From the NCBI GenBank assembly GCA_019155185.1, contig CM032815.1:2551001-2615000 (forward strand): DNA of 64,000 nucleotides, written 5' to 3'. The DNA is from Beaufortia kweichowensis (taxonomy: Eukaryota; Chordata; Actinopteri; Cypriniformes; Gastromyzontidae). The notes below the pieces were generated by a model. It saw only the letters and a program-made list of their open reading frames with translations. It made no database searches and was not told where the DNA came from. The translations under genes were made by a program, and so were the position numbers. Shown here in pieces: positions 33,901 through 46,800 of this stretch. Position 1 is the first letter of the stretch, and the number at the start of each line of letters is the position of its first letter.

Positions 33901-36596
33901 GACTTTGACATAACGTTTGGGAGCTGGGACACAGTCCTTCCTGTTCCCTGCCCTGACAACTGGCCTCCACACTCTCTGCATAATCCAAACATAAATTGAT
34001 AACGTCTGTCTCAGTAAGCAACATTGTTAGACTTGCTATGAGCCAACACACTTTTGAGATCTAGAGTCAACCATTATTCTGGCTGTAGTTTAAAAACGTG
34101 TGTATATTGTGCATTTTGCTTTATGAGTACCTAATAGAAAATCTCCATTTTCTGTAGTATCTATTAACTTGCATTGATCTGCATTCATTTAAAATCTTAA
34201 CAGTATTTTTGGCACATCACCTTGGCTAATATCAGAACAGATTTATGCACATTTCTCTTTGTTCACTTTGATTCCTTTATATAATTTATTGTGTAAGAAA
34301 ATTACAAAACATGGGAGAGGAAGGAGGCTCTGTTTTCTATTCCAGTGTGTCGACAGGACAATTTATTCTCTTTCCTGTTTGTCGGTGTCAGTTCAGCTGT
34401 AGACGTCTCTTCATCTGATGCTTTTTCTCATTTTAAAAAGGCAGTTGTACTCCACCCTTATCAGGCAATAGTGGTGTTATGCAAAAAGTATTTCGTAGTA
34501 CAGTATACTTCTTTTTTTATTGTGTGAGTTTTGTGTTTTAACATGTTTGTGTGTGGATGGAGGCGAAGAGTGATGTGGTCAAGATTAGGAAGTGCAAGGG
34601 TATCATATGCTGATGACTGATGTAGTGCCCTTTAGCCGGTCATAGGAAGAGTGCTCTGCATTGTCAGGCACAACCGCACATACACACACAACTGTGTAGT
34701 GTCTTATGTTAAAATGTTGTGAATGTATACATTAAAATGTATTTTTTTATGTCATACTCACCACTGCACAACTCTTTCAGGTTATGATTTTGCAGCAGTA
34801 CTCGAGTGGTTTGCTGAACGTGTGGACCGCATCATTCTTCTCTTCGATGCACACAAGCTGGACATCTCAGATGAGTTCTCCGAGGTGATCCGGGCCCTAA
34901 AAAACCATGAGGACAAGATGCGGGTGGTGCTCAACAAAGCTGACCAGATCGGCACCCAGCAGCTCATGAGGGTGTATGGCGCCCTCATGTGGTCGCTAGG
35001 TAAAATCGTCAACACCCCTGAGGTCATCAGAGTATATATCGGCTCATTCTGGGCTCAGCCACTGCTGGTTCCGGATAACAGGAAACTTTTTGAGGCAGAG
35101 GAGCAGGACCTTTTCCGCGACATCCAGGGGCTTCCGCGTAACGCAGCGCTGCGCAAGCTGAATGATCTTATCAAACGGGCACGTCTGGCGAAGGTATAAA
35201 ATAAAACCGTTTTGAGCTTTAAATATTATATATAATATATAATTTAGTAAATAATAATTTCAATTAAAAAATTTAAAACACTTTGCGGTCCTTCAGTTTA
35301 TTCTGTATAGTGTTTGGCGCCCTCATGTGGTCATCTGTAAAATTGTCATTACCTGCAAGGATTCAAGTTTTTAGCCAGTTCTGTTGGGAAACAATGAGGA
35401 TTATTCTTTTAAATGCTTAATCTTGAATCTAGCCTTCAAAAAAGGTTTCTGGTATAACATAGATACTACAATACCTAATTGGTATTAGCACTGCTGACAT
35501 AAATTTTAATATAATGAATCTGAAAGTTCCTTAAGATCCTGTATTATTTATAATTTTTTTATTGTTACAAATAAGTATAAAGAAACTATATATATTATGG
35601 CAAATCTATGTAAAGGTGTACTCAATCTTTAGAAAATGTTCAGCTATTTTTAAGACCTCAAACACTGATTTATTAATTATTAGACAAATAATAATGTCAA
35701 AATTGTTTTATCTTGGTCCAGGTTCATGCCTACATCATCAGTTCTCTGAAGAAAGAAATGCCAAATGTGTTTGGGAAAGAGAATAAGAAAAAGGAGCTCA
35801 TCGCTAACCTGGGTGAAATCTATGCAAAGATTGAAAAAGAACACCAGATATCTCCTGGTGATTTCCCCAAACTCTCTAAGATGCAGGTACATGGAAGTTT
35901 TCCAAATTCATCATTAGCCATACCTCTTCTGAAAAATCATAAAATATATTTCATAATTTTCCACCTCTCTATGTTTCAATTATAAACATTAATTTAGTTC
36001 TATTTTTTATTCTATTTGTACTATTGCACAGCTTTTTTTTCCCTTCTGTGACATATTATTGTTCTCATCATTAGGAAATCCTTGCTGGTCAGGACTTCAC
36101 TAAGTTTCAAACATTGAAGCCTAAGCTACTGGAAGCAGTGGAGGACATGCTGGCCAACGACATTGCCAAACTTATGACCCTCGTTCGGCAGGAGGAGGCC
36201 GCCATGCCTAGCCAGTCTGTCCAGGGTGGCGCCTTTGAGGGCACCATGAATGGACCTTTTGGGCATGGCTACGGAGAGGGCGCGGGTGAAGGCATCGATG
36301 AGCTGGAGTGGATTGTGGCACGAGACAAACCAACTTACGATGAGATCTTCTATACTCTGTCTCCTGTCAACGGGAAGGTCTCGGGTGCCATGGCCAAGAA
36401 GGAGATGGTGAAATCCAAGCTGCCCAACACTGTTCTAGGGAAAGTTTGGAAGCTTGCTGACGTGGATAAGGATGGCTTCCTGGATGATGAGGAGTTTGCC
36501 CTGGCTAACCACCTTATCAAGGTTAAACTAGAGGGTCATGAGTTACCTGCTGAGCTTCCCGATCACCTTGTGCCTCCTTCTAAACGAGGACAGTAA
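24962..36596 (+). CDS. ehd1: ehd1, EH-domain dynamin-like ATPase of endocytic recycling
   Basis: Membrane-remodelling ATPase of the dynamin superfamily that drives recycling-endosome tubules and early ciliogenesis, binding NPF-motif partners through its EH domain. Five coding exons: 24962-25362, 28612-28709, 34781-35193, 35722-35886, 36075-36596, in frame, 532 aa (human EHD1 534). Seen: P-loop GQYSTGKT at residues 64-71, switch region PTTDSF at 91-96, DTPG at 152-155, NKAD at 218-221, and a C-terminal EH domain with the EF-hand loop DVDKDGFLDDEE at 488-499. The C-terminus is PPSKRGQ, differing from human PPSKRRHE. The sequence is EHD1-like throughout (for example GGAFEGTMNGPFGHGYGEGA). Teleosts have two ehd1 paralogues and I cannot tell which this is. 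The start is the ATG giving MFSWANND. Confidence 0.96.
26487..26560 (+). mobile_element. Degenerate MITE fragment
   Basis: The run TTATTCACTAACCCTTATGT followed by CTTTCCAGACCTGTGTGACT follows the inside of the same cyprinid MITE as at 11111-11333 (ACTCACCCTCATGTCGTTCC followed by AAACCTGTAAGAC). No inverted ends remain. Confidence 0.4.
27857..27930 (+). repeat. Interspersed repeat fragment (ATTTAGCAGACGCTTTTATCC-type)
   Basis: CACATTTACACATTTGGCAT followed by ATGCTTTTATCCAGAGAAACT matches a repeat core widespread in teleosts, about CATTTAGCAGACGCTTTTAT then CCAAAGCGACTTACA. A better copy is at 50359-50575. Confidence 0.5.
28710..34780 (+). other. ehd1 intron 2
   Basis: A 6.1 kb intron. It holds one hAT-like MITE (30153-30436) and otherwise unremarkable AT-rich sequence. 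A 151-codon open frame at 30832-31287 has no recognisable domain and no splice or start context, so I do not call it. Confidence 0.6.
30153..30436. mobile_element. hAT-like non-autonomous element
   Basis: The left end TAGGGGTGTAACGATACG and the right end GCATCTTTACACCCCTA are inverted copies (14 of 17 positions). The 8 bp outside each end, ATAATCAC and ATAATTGT, share the first five bases and differ only by transitions, as a decayed 8-bp hAT target duplication would. The 284-bp length and absence of a transposase make it a MITE. Confidence 0.75.
35310..35356 (+). repeat. Partial copy of an ehd1 exon-3 segment in the following intron
   Basis: The intron sequence GTGTTTGGCGCCCTCATGTG then GTC and TAAAATTGTCA aligns with exon 3 at 34972-35011 (GTGTATGGCGCCCTCATGTG, GTC, TAAAATCGTCA). 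An 18-base identical core, TGGCGCCCTCATGTGGTC, lies 337 bp from its source. It has no splice sites and is not coding. It could be a local duplication relic or chance similarity to a repeat end of GCGCCCTCTAGTGGTC type. Confidence 0.5.
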
Positions 36597-37220
36597 AGAA
36601 TTTTGAAAAAATGTTGAGCCAAAGTGAAGAGAGGTTATGTATATGGGTGGATAAGGGGTCTTTAAATATAAAAATATATAAACAGAATTTATGATATAAC
36701 TAATAATTAAACAGTATGTGTTAGCTGTGAAAAAGAGCCAAGCATCTTTTAACTTATACACCACTACAGTTTATTTTCACAATTATTTTTACAGTTTGTT
36801 CTTTGTTTTTGTTAGAATAGGTAGGTAGCAACTTAATCAAAACTAAGAATTTTAGAAAATTTGCATTCTGTTATTGCTCAAATTCTAAATGTAGCCAAAT
36901 TCTCTTTAAATATGTACAATGTTTTGTTGGCAGGGAAATTATATTAAGGTTCAAAATGCTTTTATCAGTTATGACCATTTGATGAAACAAAATGAAATAA
37001 GAGTCATTAAAAGAAAAACAAAAGATTGAGGTCCAGCTGCATGATTTGTGTGTCAGTGATGTAATTAGCACTACTCACATTGGTTTCTATCTGCTTCTTC
37101 TATCGCAGTTCATTAGCCTGCTAGTATGCAAAACAATATACACTCCATTTGTAAGTGCTGTTAATATGTATATTTTTTTGGTCTAGTTTGCAATAAAAAG
37201 CTACAACAAACCTTATTTTT
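36597..37220 (+). terminator. ehd1 3' UTR and polyadenylation signal
   Basis: AATAAA at 37192-37197, 596 bp after the ehd1 stop, is preceded by T-rich sequence; a second AATAAA lies near 37340. The region between is AT-rich without other exons. Confidence 0.6.
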
Positions 37221-37579
37221 AAGTTATTTAAATGTAATTGTGTGACTTTGTATCTGTATGATGAATCATGAATGATGAACTAGTGCAATTTTTAGGTAAG
37301 GAACTGGCACATTGTAGAAATGACTGATATATTGCCCCTAATAAAAAGCTAAATTGAAGCTGTGCCTAATCCTGGCTTATTAAGTAACTTATAGAATAAC
37401 GATGTATGTATTGGGAAAATATTAAAATAGTAAATGACATCATTTAAGGATGGCACAGTGTGAATTGTAGGTCATATTGAACTTATTGAAGATAAAAGTA
37501 TATTTAATACAATGAATAATGGTGGGGAGTTCTAGAGACTCTTCATGGACGCAGAAAATAAAGTATTGCATTAAAGTAG

Positions 37580-37875
37580 TCAGTATTTAATCATTCAGTC
37601 AAGATGCTCTTGTTAAAGAAGGTCGGTGGCTCATTGTACACAAATATTCGCGTTGTGTACGCAAGAGGGCGTAAACTGACCTGTAACTACTCCGGTTGAT
37701 ACCTCCGGAAATCACGTGTGCAGATTCCAGCCTCAATCCACCTGCGAGAGCGCGCCCCCGGACCGATGCTGCGCGAGACCGGAGAAAGAACAGCGAGGAC
37801 GCAACGGAAGAAGTCTGAGGAAAAGTTATTATTATACTCATTTTAGTTACTAAATTGTGACTTAAAAGCAGAGGA
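37580..37875 (+). promoter_or_regulatory. cxadr promoter / 5' UTR
   Basis: The 250 bp before the cxadr ATG are CpG-rich (GAGAGCGCGCCCCCGGACCG, then GCTGCGCGAGACCGG). At 37704-37718 an ETS-like CCGGAA is followed by an E-box CACGTG (37713-37718). No TATA box is evident. It lies only about 380 bp after the main ehd1 polyadenylation signal. Confidence 0.5.
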
Positions 37876-40800
37876 ATGGATTTGAGGACGTCCTGTCTCT
37901 GTTTAATTCAAATAATTCTCCTCACAGGTAAGTTTTAACCTATTTTTTTCTGAAGGCTGTTTATACGATACGGTTAAGAATTAGCTCATCCGCTACCCTT
38001 TTCCGAAAAGTTTATAAAAACAACCAAAATCATTACTTCAGTTTATATTATTTGACTTCATTTCTCAGTATTCTGTGAAATGTTTGGTTTTGTTACCACT
38101 TTAAACTTTATACCAGATACGTCGAAGCAGAAACTGACCAACAGTGTCAAGCTTAAAAAGTTCCCGTTGTCGATTTAAAAATATAGACAATCTGATCAGA
38201 TACTGAATTGAAAATCAAAGTCTTTCTGAATCTAATGTCTGATGTTATATATTCTGCCCTAACGAATTTAAATACTTGAAAATTAAGTAGCTAAATAGTA
38301 AATAATGTTATTCGTTAATTATCGTAGTGACAACGAGTTTGCTTAAGTTCAGTGACTCGTTAACATCGCAGTTTGTTATTTGATATTTAATAATTAACTA
38401 ACCCTGGGGAGCTTATGGTTGTTTGTACATTGGTTTTAAAATAATTTGAGTAAACATTGTTATGTCCTTGTACTGATATATCACGTTAAATGTTGTGAGT
38501 TTTCTTTAGAGAGCTTTATGTTTGTGGTTTAATACACGTAAAATACACGTCTGGACAATTAGTGTTGTTGTTATCTGAGGTTCGTTCAACTTAACTAATC
38601 CTTGACAATAACAGCCAGATCTACACACAATTTGTGTAGCTGTTTTTCTCATTTTCATGCTCCTGTGAAGTCAGATTGCTTGTTATTCTATGTGTTTTAT
38701 GTGCTTAATGCGGTCAGTGATAATAATACATTTAATTGAATTATTATTTCATTGTTATTTTTATTGTTGTCAGTTAAGAAAATAGGCTTACTCATCCTAA
38801 AGCCCTCATGAGGGGTTTCTTTCAGCCTGCCATCTGCCAATAGCAGCGCCACTTGTAACCCCCCTCGTTATTTTTAAGAAAGACTTCTCTCTGAATTGAG
38901 GTTGCTTATTATCCAGTCTTATTATCCAGATATTGACCAATCACCCACCTTAAAGGACATGCAGACGTACACTGGGGTTTTGAGTTTCAGGGGTGGGGGA
39001 GTAAACCATAGTTTCATCTCCAGTTAAAATGGATTGTGTCTGAGAGAAGCCCATGCTGTCCAGTTGGTATCTGTTTTTCTAATGGATCATTTGTAGCTGG
39101 TGGAAATGCAGTGTTTTACTTCTATCATTTAAAAAAGACGACTATAACAAGCATTAAAAAACACAGATTGGTCACTCCCTCCATGTTTATTTCTCTTGAA
39201 ACTTCATGCCCGCATGTGTGTACAGCTGTGGTTCAAGGTTACTATTAGAGATAAAGATTGTGTATCGGTTAGGCAAGCACAAGTACAGACAGAAACTGAA
39301 AGAACTAGAGATAAGGTGGCTTGGATAGAGCAATGACATTACAAGCCACTGGTTAATGATAAACTAGTCCAACAATAATGAGCTTTGTGTGCACACTGCT
39401 TTTGTTAATGCATATATGGAATGTGTACATGCTTGGTTTTGTTGTTTATTTCAGTAATAATGCATTTCCCAATAGCTTTGTAGACATTGTTTGTTTTGTG
39501 TGTGATGGTAACGTGGCACAAACTTATTACCATCAAAATAAAATGTTGAGTCTGATATTTTTGTGCTTGTATCATCCTTAGACTAAAATATATAATTTTA
39601 ATGCTGACTTCAAGACTATTTTCATTCATGCTATAATTTGAACGAGCAAACAATAGTCACAACTCAAATTTTTAATTTTAAATGGATTTTAAGCAAAATG
39701 CAAGAATTGCCTGTAGGCGTTTCTCAGGTTTTAGACCCAATGTCTTCACTGTCCACTCCTGTTGTCTGTGATGTATTCCCTGTTCTGTCTTATACTCCCT
39801 GTTGTCCATTAAAGACATATTTCCAATGATGCCCTCCATAGACTCTGACAGTCCTGTCTCTTCACTTAGACATTAGGCAGATGCTCTCAGACATCTCTGG
39901 TCAGTCAGCACTTTTATTTTAGTCTCCCATGCAGGTATGTGTGGACAGTCATTCATGTCCTGCTTGTGTTGTAGTATGCACTCAACTCCTTTATAGTATC
40001 TGCTTCTCCTTTCTAAAGTTTGATTTGCACTTTATTTCAAAGGCCATTAAGAATCCTCCATGTAGGACCTCCCCATTCATAAGTGACTAAGTCTAGTGTC
40101 TTGTTTTGACCCTGTTAAGTGTACCAGTCTGAAAACCCTGAGTAGGCTGTGATGTAGTTACCTGATGAACCTACCTACTCTGGAGACCCTGCTTGGAGAC
40201 TGTTGCTAAGAGACTTGTGTCACATAGCCGTTTGGGTCCTTGGAACGTGATTTTTTTAGTGTTGGAGTTAGTGTGTGAGTGCTTTTTCCAAACACAATTA
40301 TTTAGGTAATAGAGGTGAAACAAATGCTAAAAACAAAATGATAAAAATAAACATGGTGATCACATGGTGATGTGCAGTATGTTGTTTTTGTACATAAAAT
40401 AAAATAATTTTAGATTGGTTGTCACTCAACACTTTGCTGAAAATCTAATGCTATGAGCTCCTAACCAGTTGTGTACAGGTGTCTGTAAAGAGTAAGTCAT
40501 GGGTCGTGTTACATTTCACCAGAATGGTTTATTAATAAATGAGGTCTTCAGCGTGATGGCTTTTCCTCATTTTGCCTGAAAGTTCCAGGAATTTATCCTC
40601 CTATCATAAGCTAATAGTCTTACTTTCAAATAGAGCAGAAATTGTTTGACATGTTAGTGAGGGAGAAAAAGATAGATGAGAAAGTAAGCTGGAAGGCATG
40701 CTGTGAGGCAATGAGATATTTATTTGAGATTTGTCTTTGTCTAATCTAAAGTAAGACAAGCTGCTGAGTTATGGCCTTAGGCCAACATATACTCTATTCT

Positions 40801-43800
40801 GTTCTGCAGCAGTGCTGTCTTATCAAACCAGCATAACATATCTGAATAAAAGCTTAATATCTGAAGCCTAACCTGCAACTCAAAGGACTGCATCTTGCTT
40901 TCTCTGTACCTTGTTGTTTTGTTCACAGTGCATTCCCTCTGGTGCTGTCCTGTTGAATAAGAGACCGAGCTTTAGACAAGGATCACACTCTAAACACCTG
41001 TGTTCATGTATGTGGCTGATGTATGTCCTCCAACTAACAGAGAGGACAAGGCTATCAGGATAGATATTCAGGCCTTTGCCTCCTAAATATTTTAGTATGC
41101 ATGACTCGTACCTGAGACATCAGGCAACGCCTACTCCCATTACTTTACAACCTTCTGGTCTCGAGTGCTAAGCCGAACCTCCCTCACTCACTGGATCTCT
41201 TGCCTATTTCATTCCCTTCTTTTTCAATTTGGGGAGTAAGTGGGCCATTAAGGCCGGCCGATCACGTTCCATTAGACCTGGTGATAATGATAAATAACCA
41301 AGGTTGTAAGGGTTTCTATTATGTCGCTGTAGTTTCAATGGAAGACCTGCTATGCATGCAGGAATCATCACTCACACATGCTGAAGTAGACAACTTTACA
41401 ACAGAGAGGAGGAGAAGGGGAGTAGAAACCGAGATCTGTACCAAAGGGAGCAGAGGTTAAAGTCATGGATGACTGTATGGGTAGGAGTTCAGAACGAAGG
41501 AGTGATCATCGTAAGATCATCATGGGAGATGGGAAAAGAAAATGAAATAAGGAATGGAAGAGGTTGGTGGAAGAGAGTAAAATTGTATTTCAGAGGGGTT
41601 TGGCAGGGTTGAGGGTTAGGTATGTAAAGGCTGGTAGGTTTTCTTTTAAATGTGTGAATCGCTGTAATGCTCCGATCATAGCCTGGCAGTCTTGGGTTGG
41701 GATTTACACTGCTTTCTTCCAGTGTTCTTATAAACCTTATAAGAATATAAACAGAAGGTCATGGAACCTCTTTCTCACTCTCTCTCTATCTGTCACTCAT
41801 CAGTTCAGAGGCGCTCCTTGTCTATAGCATTTTGTTGTTTTGACCAATACCATCTATTACATTTTCTGATCATCTATGAAGTAATAATAAATTCATTGAT
41901 AATGAATCATTGCTTTAGCACAGTTTTTAAAACATTGCGCAATGGCAAAATCATGGTTCCTGGTGGACCCACAAGTTCATGAAATGTGGTGCTTTGCCAA
42001 ATGTAAAAAAAGTTTTAGTTAACTAACTTTGTTGTGGTTTTTAATAATAGTGCATGTCTGACATACTTGGATTGTAGGTCCTGCTCTCTCTGTTTAAAGA
42101 CTGTTATCAGATTAATTTGTCCTAGAGTACAAGCACACTTTTTTCATGTTTACGAAAAATAGTCATCCTAATCCAGAAATATTGTTCTTCTATAATCCAA
42201 ATATGTTTGAGGGGAACATTCCATGAAACTATGCAGCATCTTTCATTGCTAATACATGGCATGTATGCTTATCCGTCTGTTCCTCGTGTGGGGGTGAGAG
42301 TTGTCCGGGATTGTATATTGGCCTTAGAGACTGAGAAGACAGTGTTTGTGTTTATGCCTGCCGGCATGACATTGGTTTTCCTATGTCTGTGTGAATGCAT
42401 AGGCCAGTTTCCCAACAGTCACAGAGTGTTTGTGTGTGAACCTGCACTATGCATCAGTAATATCTCCAGGGCTTTACTTTAGCAGGTGTTTTTGGGAGTC
42501 TGAAGACTCATGTCTGCCGGCACTGTTCTATGTATCTCTTCTATCAAAAAATACTCCTCGCTGGAAAACTAGACTCTGCTATCAGTCTGATTAAAGGTTG
42601 GGTGGAGCATACAAACCAAACTATGGCACTGTATCTATAAGCAAAATGTCTATTCTGGAACTCCCAGGTTAGGTTTGTAGAGCTGAACTTTACATTAAAT
42701 ATTCTTTATATAATTATGTTTGTTAAAACCTGCACATTCTCAAATTTTAAAGGTTCGAGATGGTAGTTATACTCTCTAACTAAAACACAAGTGTTGTGTT
42801 GTAGTACAAACTCTAAAATGCAAAGGGATGAAGCAAAGGTTTAAAGATGGAAGGGATAAAGCATACTGAAAGGAGTGTGGAAAGCAGCTGTTGCAGGAGC
42901 CACTTTTTAGCCTCTTTATCCTATTGAAAAACACTGCGCATTATCAACTGACATTGCTCATCAGAAAAAGCAGATTTGCATGAACTGGATAAGTAAAAAA
43001 ACAAATATATGCCCTTGCCTCATTTCAACCCCTCTAACTCGCACACAGACAAACAGTTCTACCTCTGGCATTAGCATTCAAGTCAACCCCACTCTAATGT
43101 TAAGGCAAATAGTAATCTGTTCCTACATATGTAAATGGCCTCTGTTTGCTGGAAAAGTGATTTGTTTTCCCTTGATAATCATTAGTATGCACAATTGCCT
43201 CTTTTATGTTCCATTTTCTCAGCTTGAAAGAGGATTCATATTCCAAGCTTTACATTTAGCCTGGAGTGCTGATACACAGCGTATCTTGGAATATTTTACA
43301 AATAACCCTTTTGGCTACGGCAGTTCGGATAAATCAACTAGCTGTCTTTTTAAAACAAACTGTTTCATTGTAGACTTATTACAATTTCCTATTTTCTGGA
43401 GCTGGAGCTGTGATTAGACACAGTGAGGCAGCGTGAATGTGACTGACTTTAAATAAAAAGGAAGGACAAAGTCTGCAGTGCATTTCATTGCAGATATGTG
43501 ACTCTGCCTGTGAAAACCAGGCTAAAGTCTAAAAATCGTATTCTGGGATAAAAAAGTTTGGTTTCTTCTATTAATTTCACTATGATTTCAATCTTTGACA
43601 TGTCTTATATTAAATATATCAATGTTAAATTCTGTTCTTTACTTTATGTAAGATGATTTTTTTGTAACCGTAAATAACAAAAAGTGACTTTAGCTGAGTT
43701 TTCACAGGCAGGGTCACATATTCGAGTTTGTCCTGTATTGTTAGGAAACAAAGCGTCAGTGAAGCCCGCCTGCTGAGTATACCCTTGATCTTAGGTGTCA

Positions 43801-46800
43801 GCTCTGAGCTTGTGTCTGCATGCGGGCTTATGACCTGATCTTTGTTATTGCTTTCATCAGCAGGGTTTTGGAGTTAGGGATTCATTTTACGAAAATGAAA
43901 GTTTTGTGGCTCATGTCATTTCACAAAACTTGTAAGAGTTGCTGATTTAAATAACATGAGTGATTCACATCAAAGAGTTGCTAACCAGCCAATAAGGAAA
44001 ACAACTTTCATGGCAGTTTTTGTCTATTTTTTTTATCAAAAAGGATATTGTGTTGAAGAGAATCACTGTGTCTTGTCATTTGTAACAGGTGCTGTTTTAC
44101 CAGGGATGGGCTTTTCTGTGGTGTTTGTAAAATTTGAAACAAATCCATTGTCATGGGAACAGAAATAAATCATTTCTGTTTTCAATTTTGGACTATTAGT
44201 TTGAATAGCAAATTGATTTGTTTACTTTTATAATGCATGTGCAGGTTTCTGATGCATGCACCTTAAAGCTAATATGCTTTAAATTAAGGAAAGAATTGAA
44301 TTTAACTTGGAGACTAATAGATATAGAGATGTTTATGCAGAATAAAAACTAGAGATATGGAGAGAAAAAGTATAATTGACTGCAGAGCATATTGTTTCCC
44401 TGGAGACTGCTACAGGATATGGGGAGTGCTTTTATGATGAGGTCAAACAGTAGCGTTTGAAGTGGAATTGGTGTTCTGTTGTCACAAAATAAAAATATTT
44501 CACCCATGCAGTGATAATGTCACTCCTGTATAAAAATGCTTTATTTAAGAACACTCTGCTTTGTTTTGTTTATGTAACTGTGTGTGCAAACCAATATGAA
44601 GTGCATGTGTGTTTGGTCTCATTTTTTGCTGCTATACCTGTGCAACAATCTCTCTCACTGCCCTTCCCCCTTGACATTATGTGTACAGAAATGCATTTAA
44701 ACAGCACTGGGTATTCTGTAATCCTCAGATTTACGCAATGTGCACTCATTTGACGCACAAATGCAAACACGTATTCAAAATGCCATTTTCAGCTGCACAG
44801 GGGCAGATTTCAACCTTTTTAAAATCAGATCTTTGACATATTGCCATTTCTTATGTTCTATAGTTTATAGTGTTTATAAAAAGTTGACATTTACCTTTAC
44901 ACATGTGAAGACTATTAAAACTAAGAAGGTCAGTGTTAACTTCCTTCTTGTGCATCCTAAACCAACAAAGTTTCTCTCAAATTATTGTATTTTGTTGTGT
45001 TTTAGCAGCGTGCGTCTGTCCCACTTTCTGTACTGGTGAGAATATAAATACCTCGACACCATAGAAACACCCTCACTTGCACTCCTGTATTAAGAATACA
45101 CCTGAGCTCCAACATCAAGCTTTGCACACTCTTTCTCCTTAATACTGCAAAATTAAATAACATCCTCCACCTGAACGTCAGCTTTGATTTCTGAAAGACT
45201 GAATTTATCTAATAGGTTTATCATTTTGTAACATTCTGACATGTCAGTTTTTTTGCAACATTCTTGCAAAGCCATACCATTGTTCCGCTTGAGTTATTTA
45301 TTCAATATGTTTTGTGGGTGGGTTTGAAATGAAGATTGATATTGAGTTTTTGCACTCTTGCCTGTTGTGAATTAGAAAGATTCCATGTGGAGATTTTTTA
45401 CTTTACTGCTCAGCATGTTTTAGCATTAAATGTATTTTGTCAGTGTCAAACCTCACCTTTAACCTTTGTTTAATGTCCACATTTTACAAGGAGAACTTTT
45501 TAATCTGTCTTTTGGCTCTGAACACTGTATCTTTCTAATTCTTTTAGATTTCTTGCTGGGAGAGACATCTCAGCCTGTTAGCTGAGATCAGACACTTTCA
45601 TTGGGATTACTGAGCTGCCTGTCTGACCCTGACTGATCTTTAAGCTGACAGACAGCTGTCTGTCTGTTTGACCACTCCTGACTTATCCTCTTTAGGATGC
45701 GAGGCAGGAAAGCTTCTAGGTTGTTTGTGTAGTGCTTTATGTTTGTCTGTACATGCATATGAGCATGCGTGTTGTGTGGTCTTATTGGCTTTCAGAACAC
45801 AAATTGGCTATGTTTTGGTTATGAAGCACATCAGTTATTTATTTAGTTTTTTAATGTGTGTTAATTGTTAAAAAAAAAAAAAAAAAGCTTTATTTGATTA
45901 ATCTTGTTTTAGTTCCTTGTCTCGTTCAAAATTCTCAGCATTATCTTTGTTCAACGTTCAGCATCATCCCTTAATCCTGAGCTCTATAGGGTGTAGACTA
46001 TTTTAAGGGTGTAATATTTGACTATGAAAAGGTCATCTGTGTGTTTTCTGGTCTGGTGAATGTGGCTTTGTTAAACAAGCTTGTCTAGGTGTGATCTGAA
46101 TGCTAGTGCTGATGTGAGCAGACTTCCACTGCTGTACTGACCTCATGTTTCACTCAAAACCAACAAAAAAATCTAATGCAGTGTTTTATAACATGTGATA
46201 ACTGCTATGGTTTACTATTATGGATGTTAAAACGAATTGGTGTAATGCAGATCTCGGACATTTAGTGTGTTGCTTCTATAAATCACATTCATTCTCTCTG
46301 ACACACAACCAGTGTCACCGTTAGGTTAATTTTACCATATTTATCTTTACAGTCCAGATGCAAACACAGACAACCCTCACTCTGTTCATAATAATGTCAT
46401 TTTTATGACACCAACCCAAAGAGTAATTTATATGTCCATATCCTGTACTATATTATTTCTTTTATCACCATTGGTCAGGTGAAGCTTTTGCCTTTGACCA
46501 GTCAAGTTTCATAGACTTATCAAAAAAGATTTGTTTTGTGGAAATGACACTGGCTTTAAGGTTTGACATTCAAAGAGAAAAACAGGGTCTCTCTCTCTCT
46601 CTCTCCCCATTTCATCTGTCTTATCCTTTTTAGTGATAGACCCTGACAGACTTGCTGAGCCTAGGGGAGTAAAATACACAGAGGTGTGCTCAACACACCT
46701 GCTGGTTTCTTTTGTGTGTGTAATGTGTGAGAACCATCTCATTGTGTTGGTGCTGTTGCTATTGCTACAGAGATGTGGTCCATACAGATTGTCACATGAT

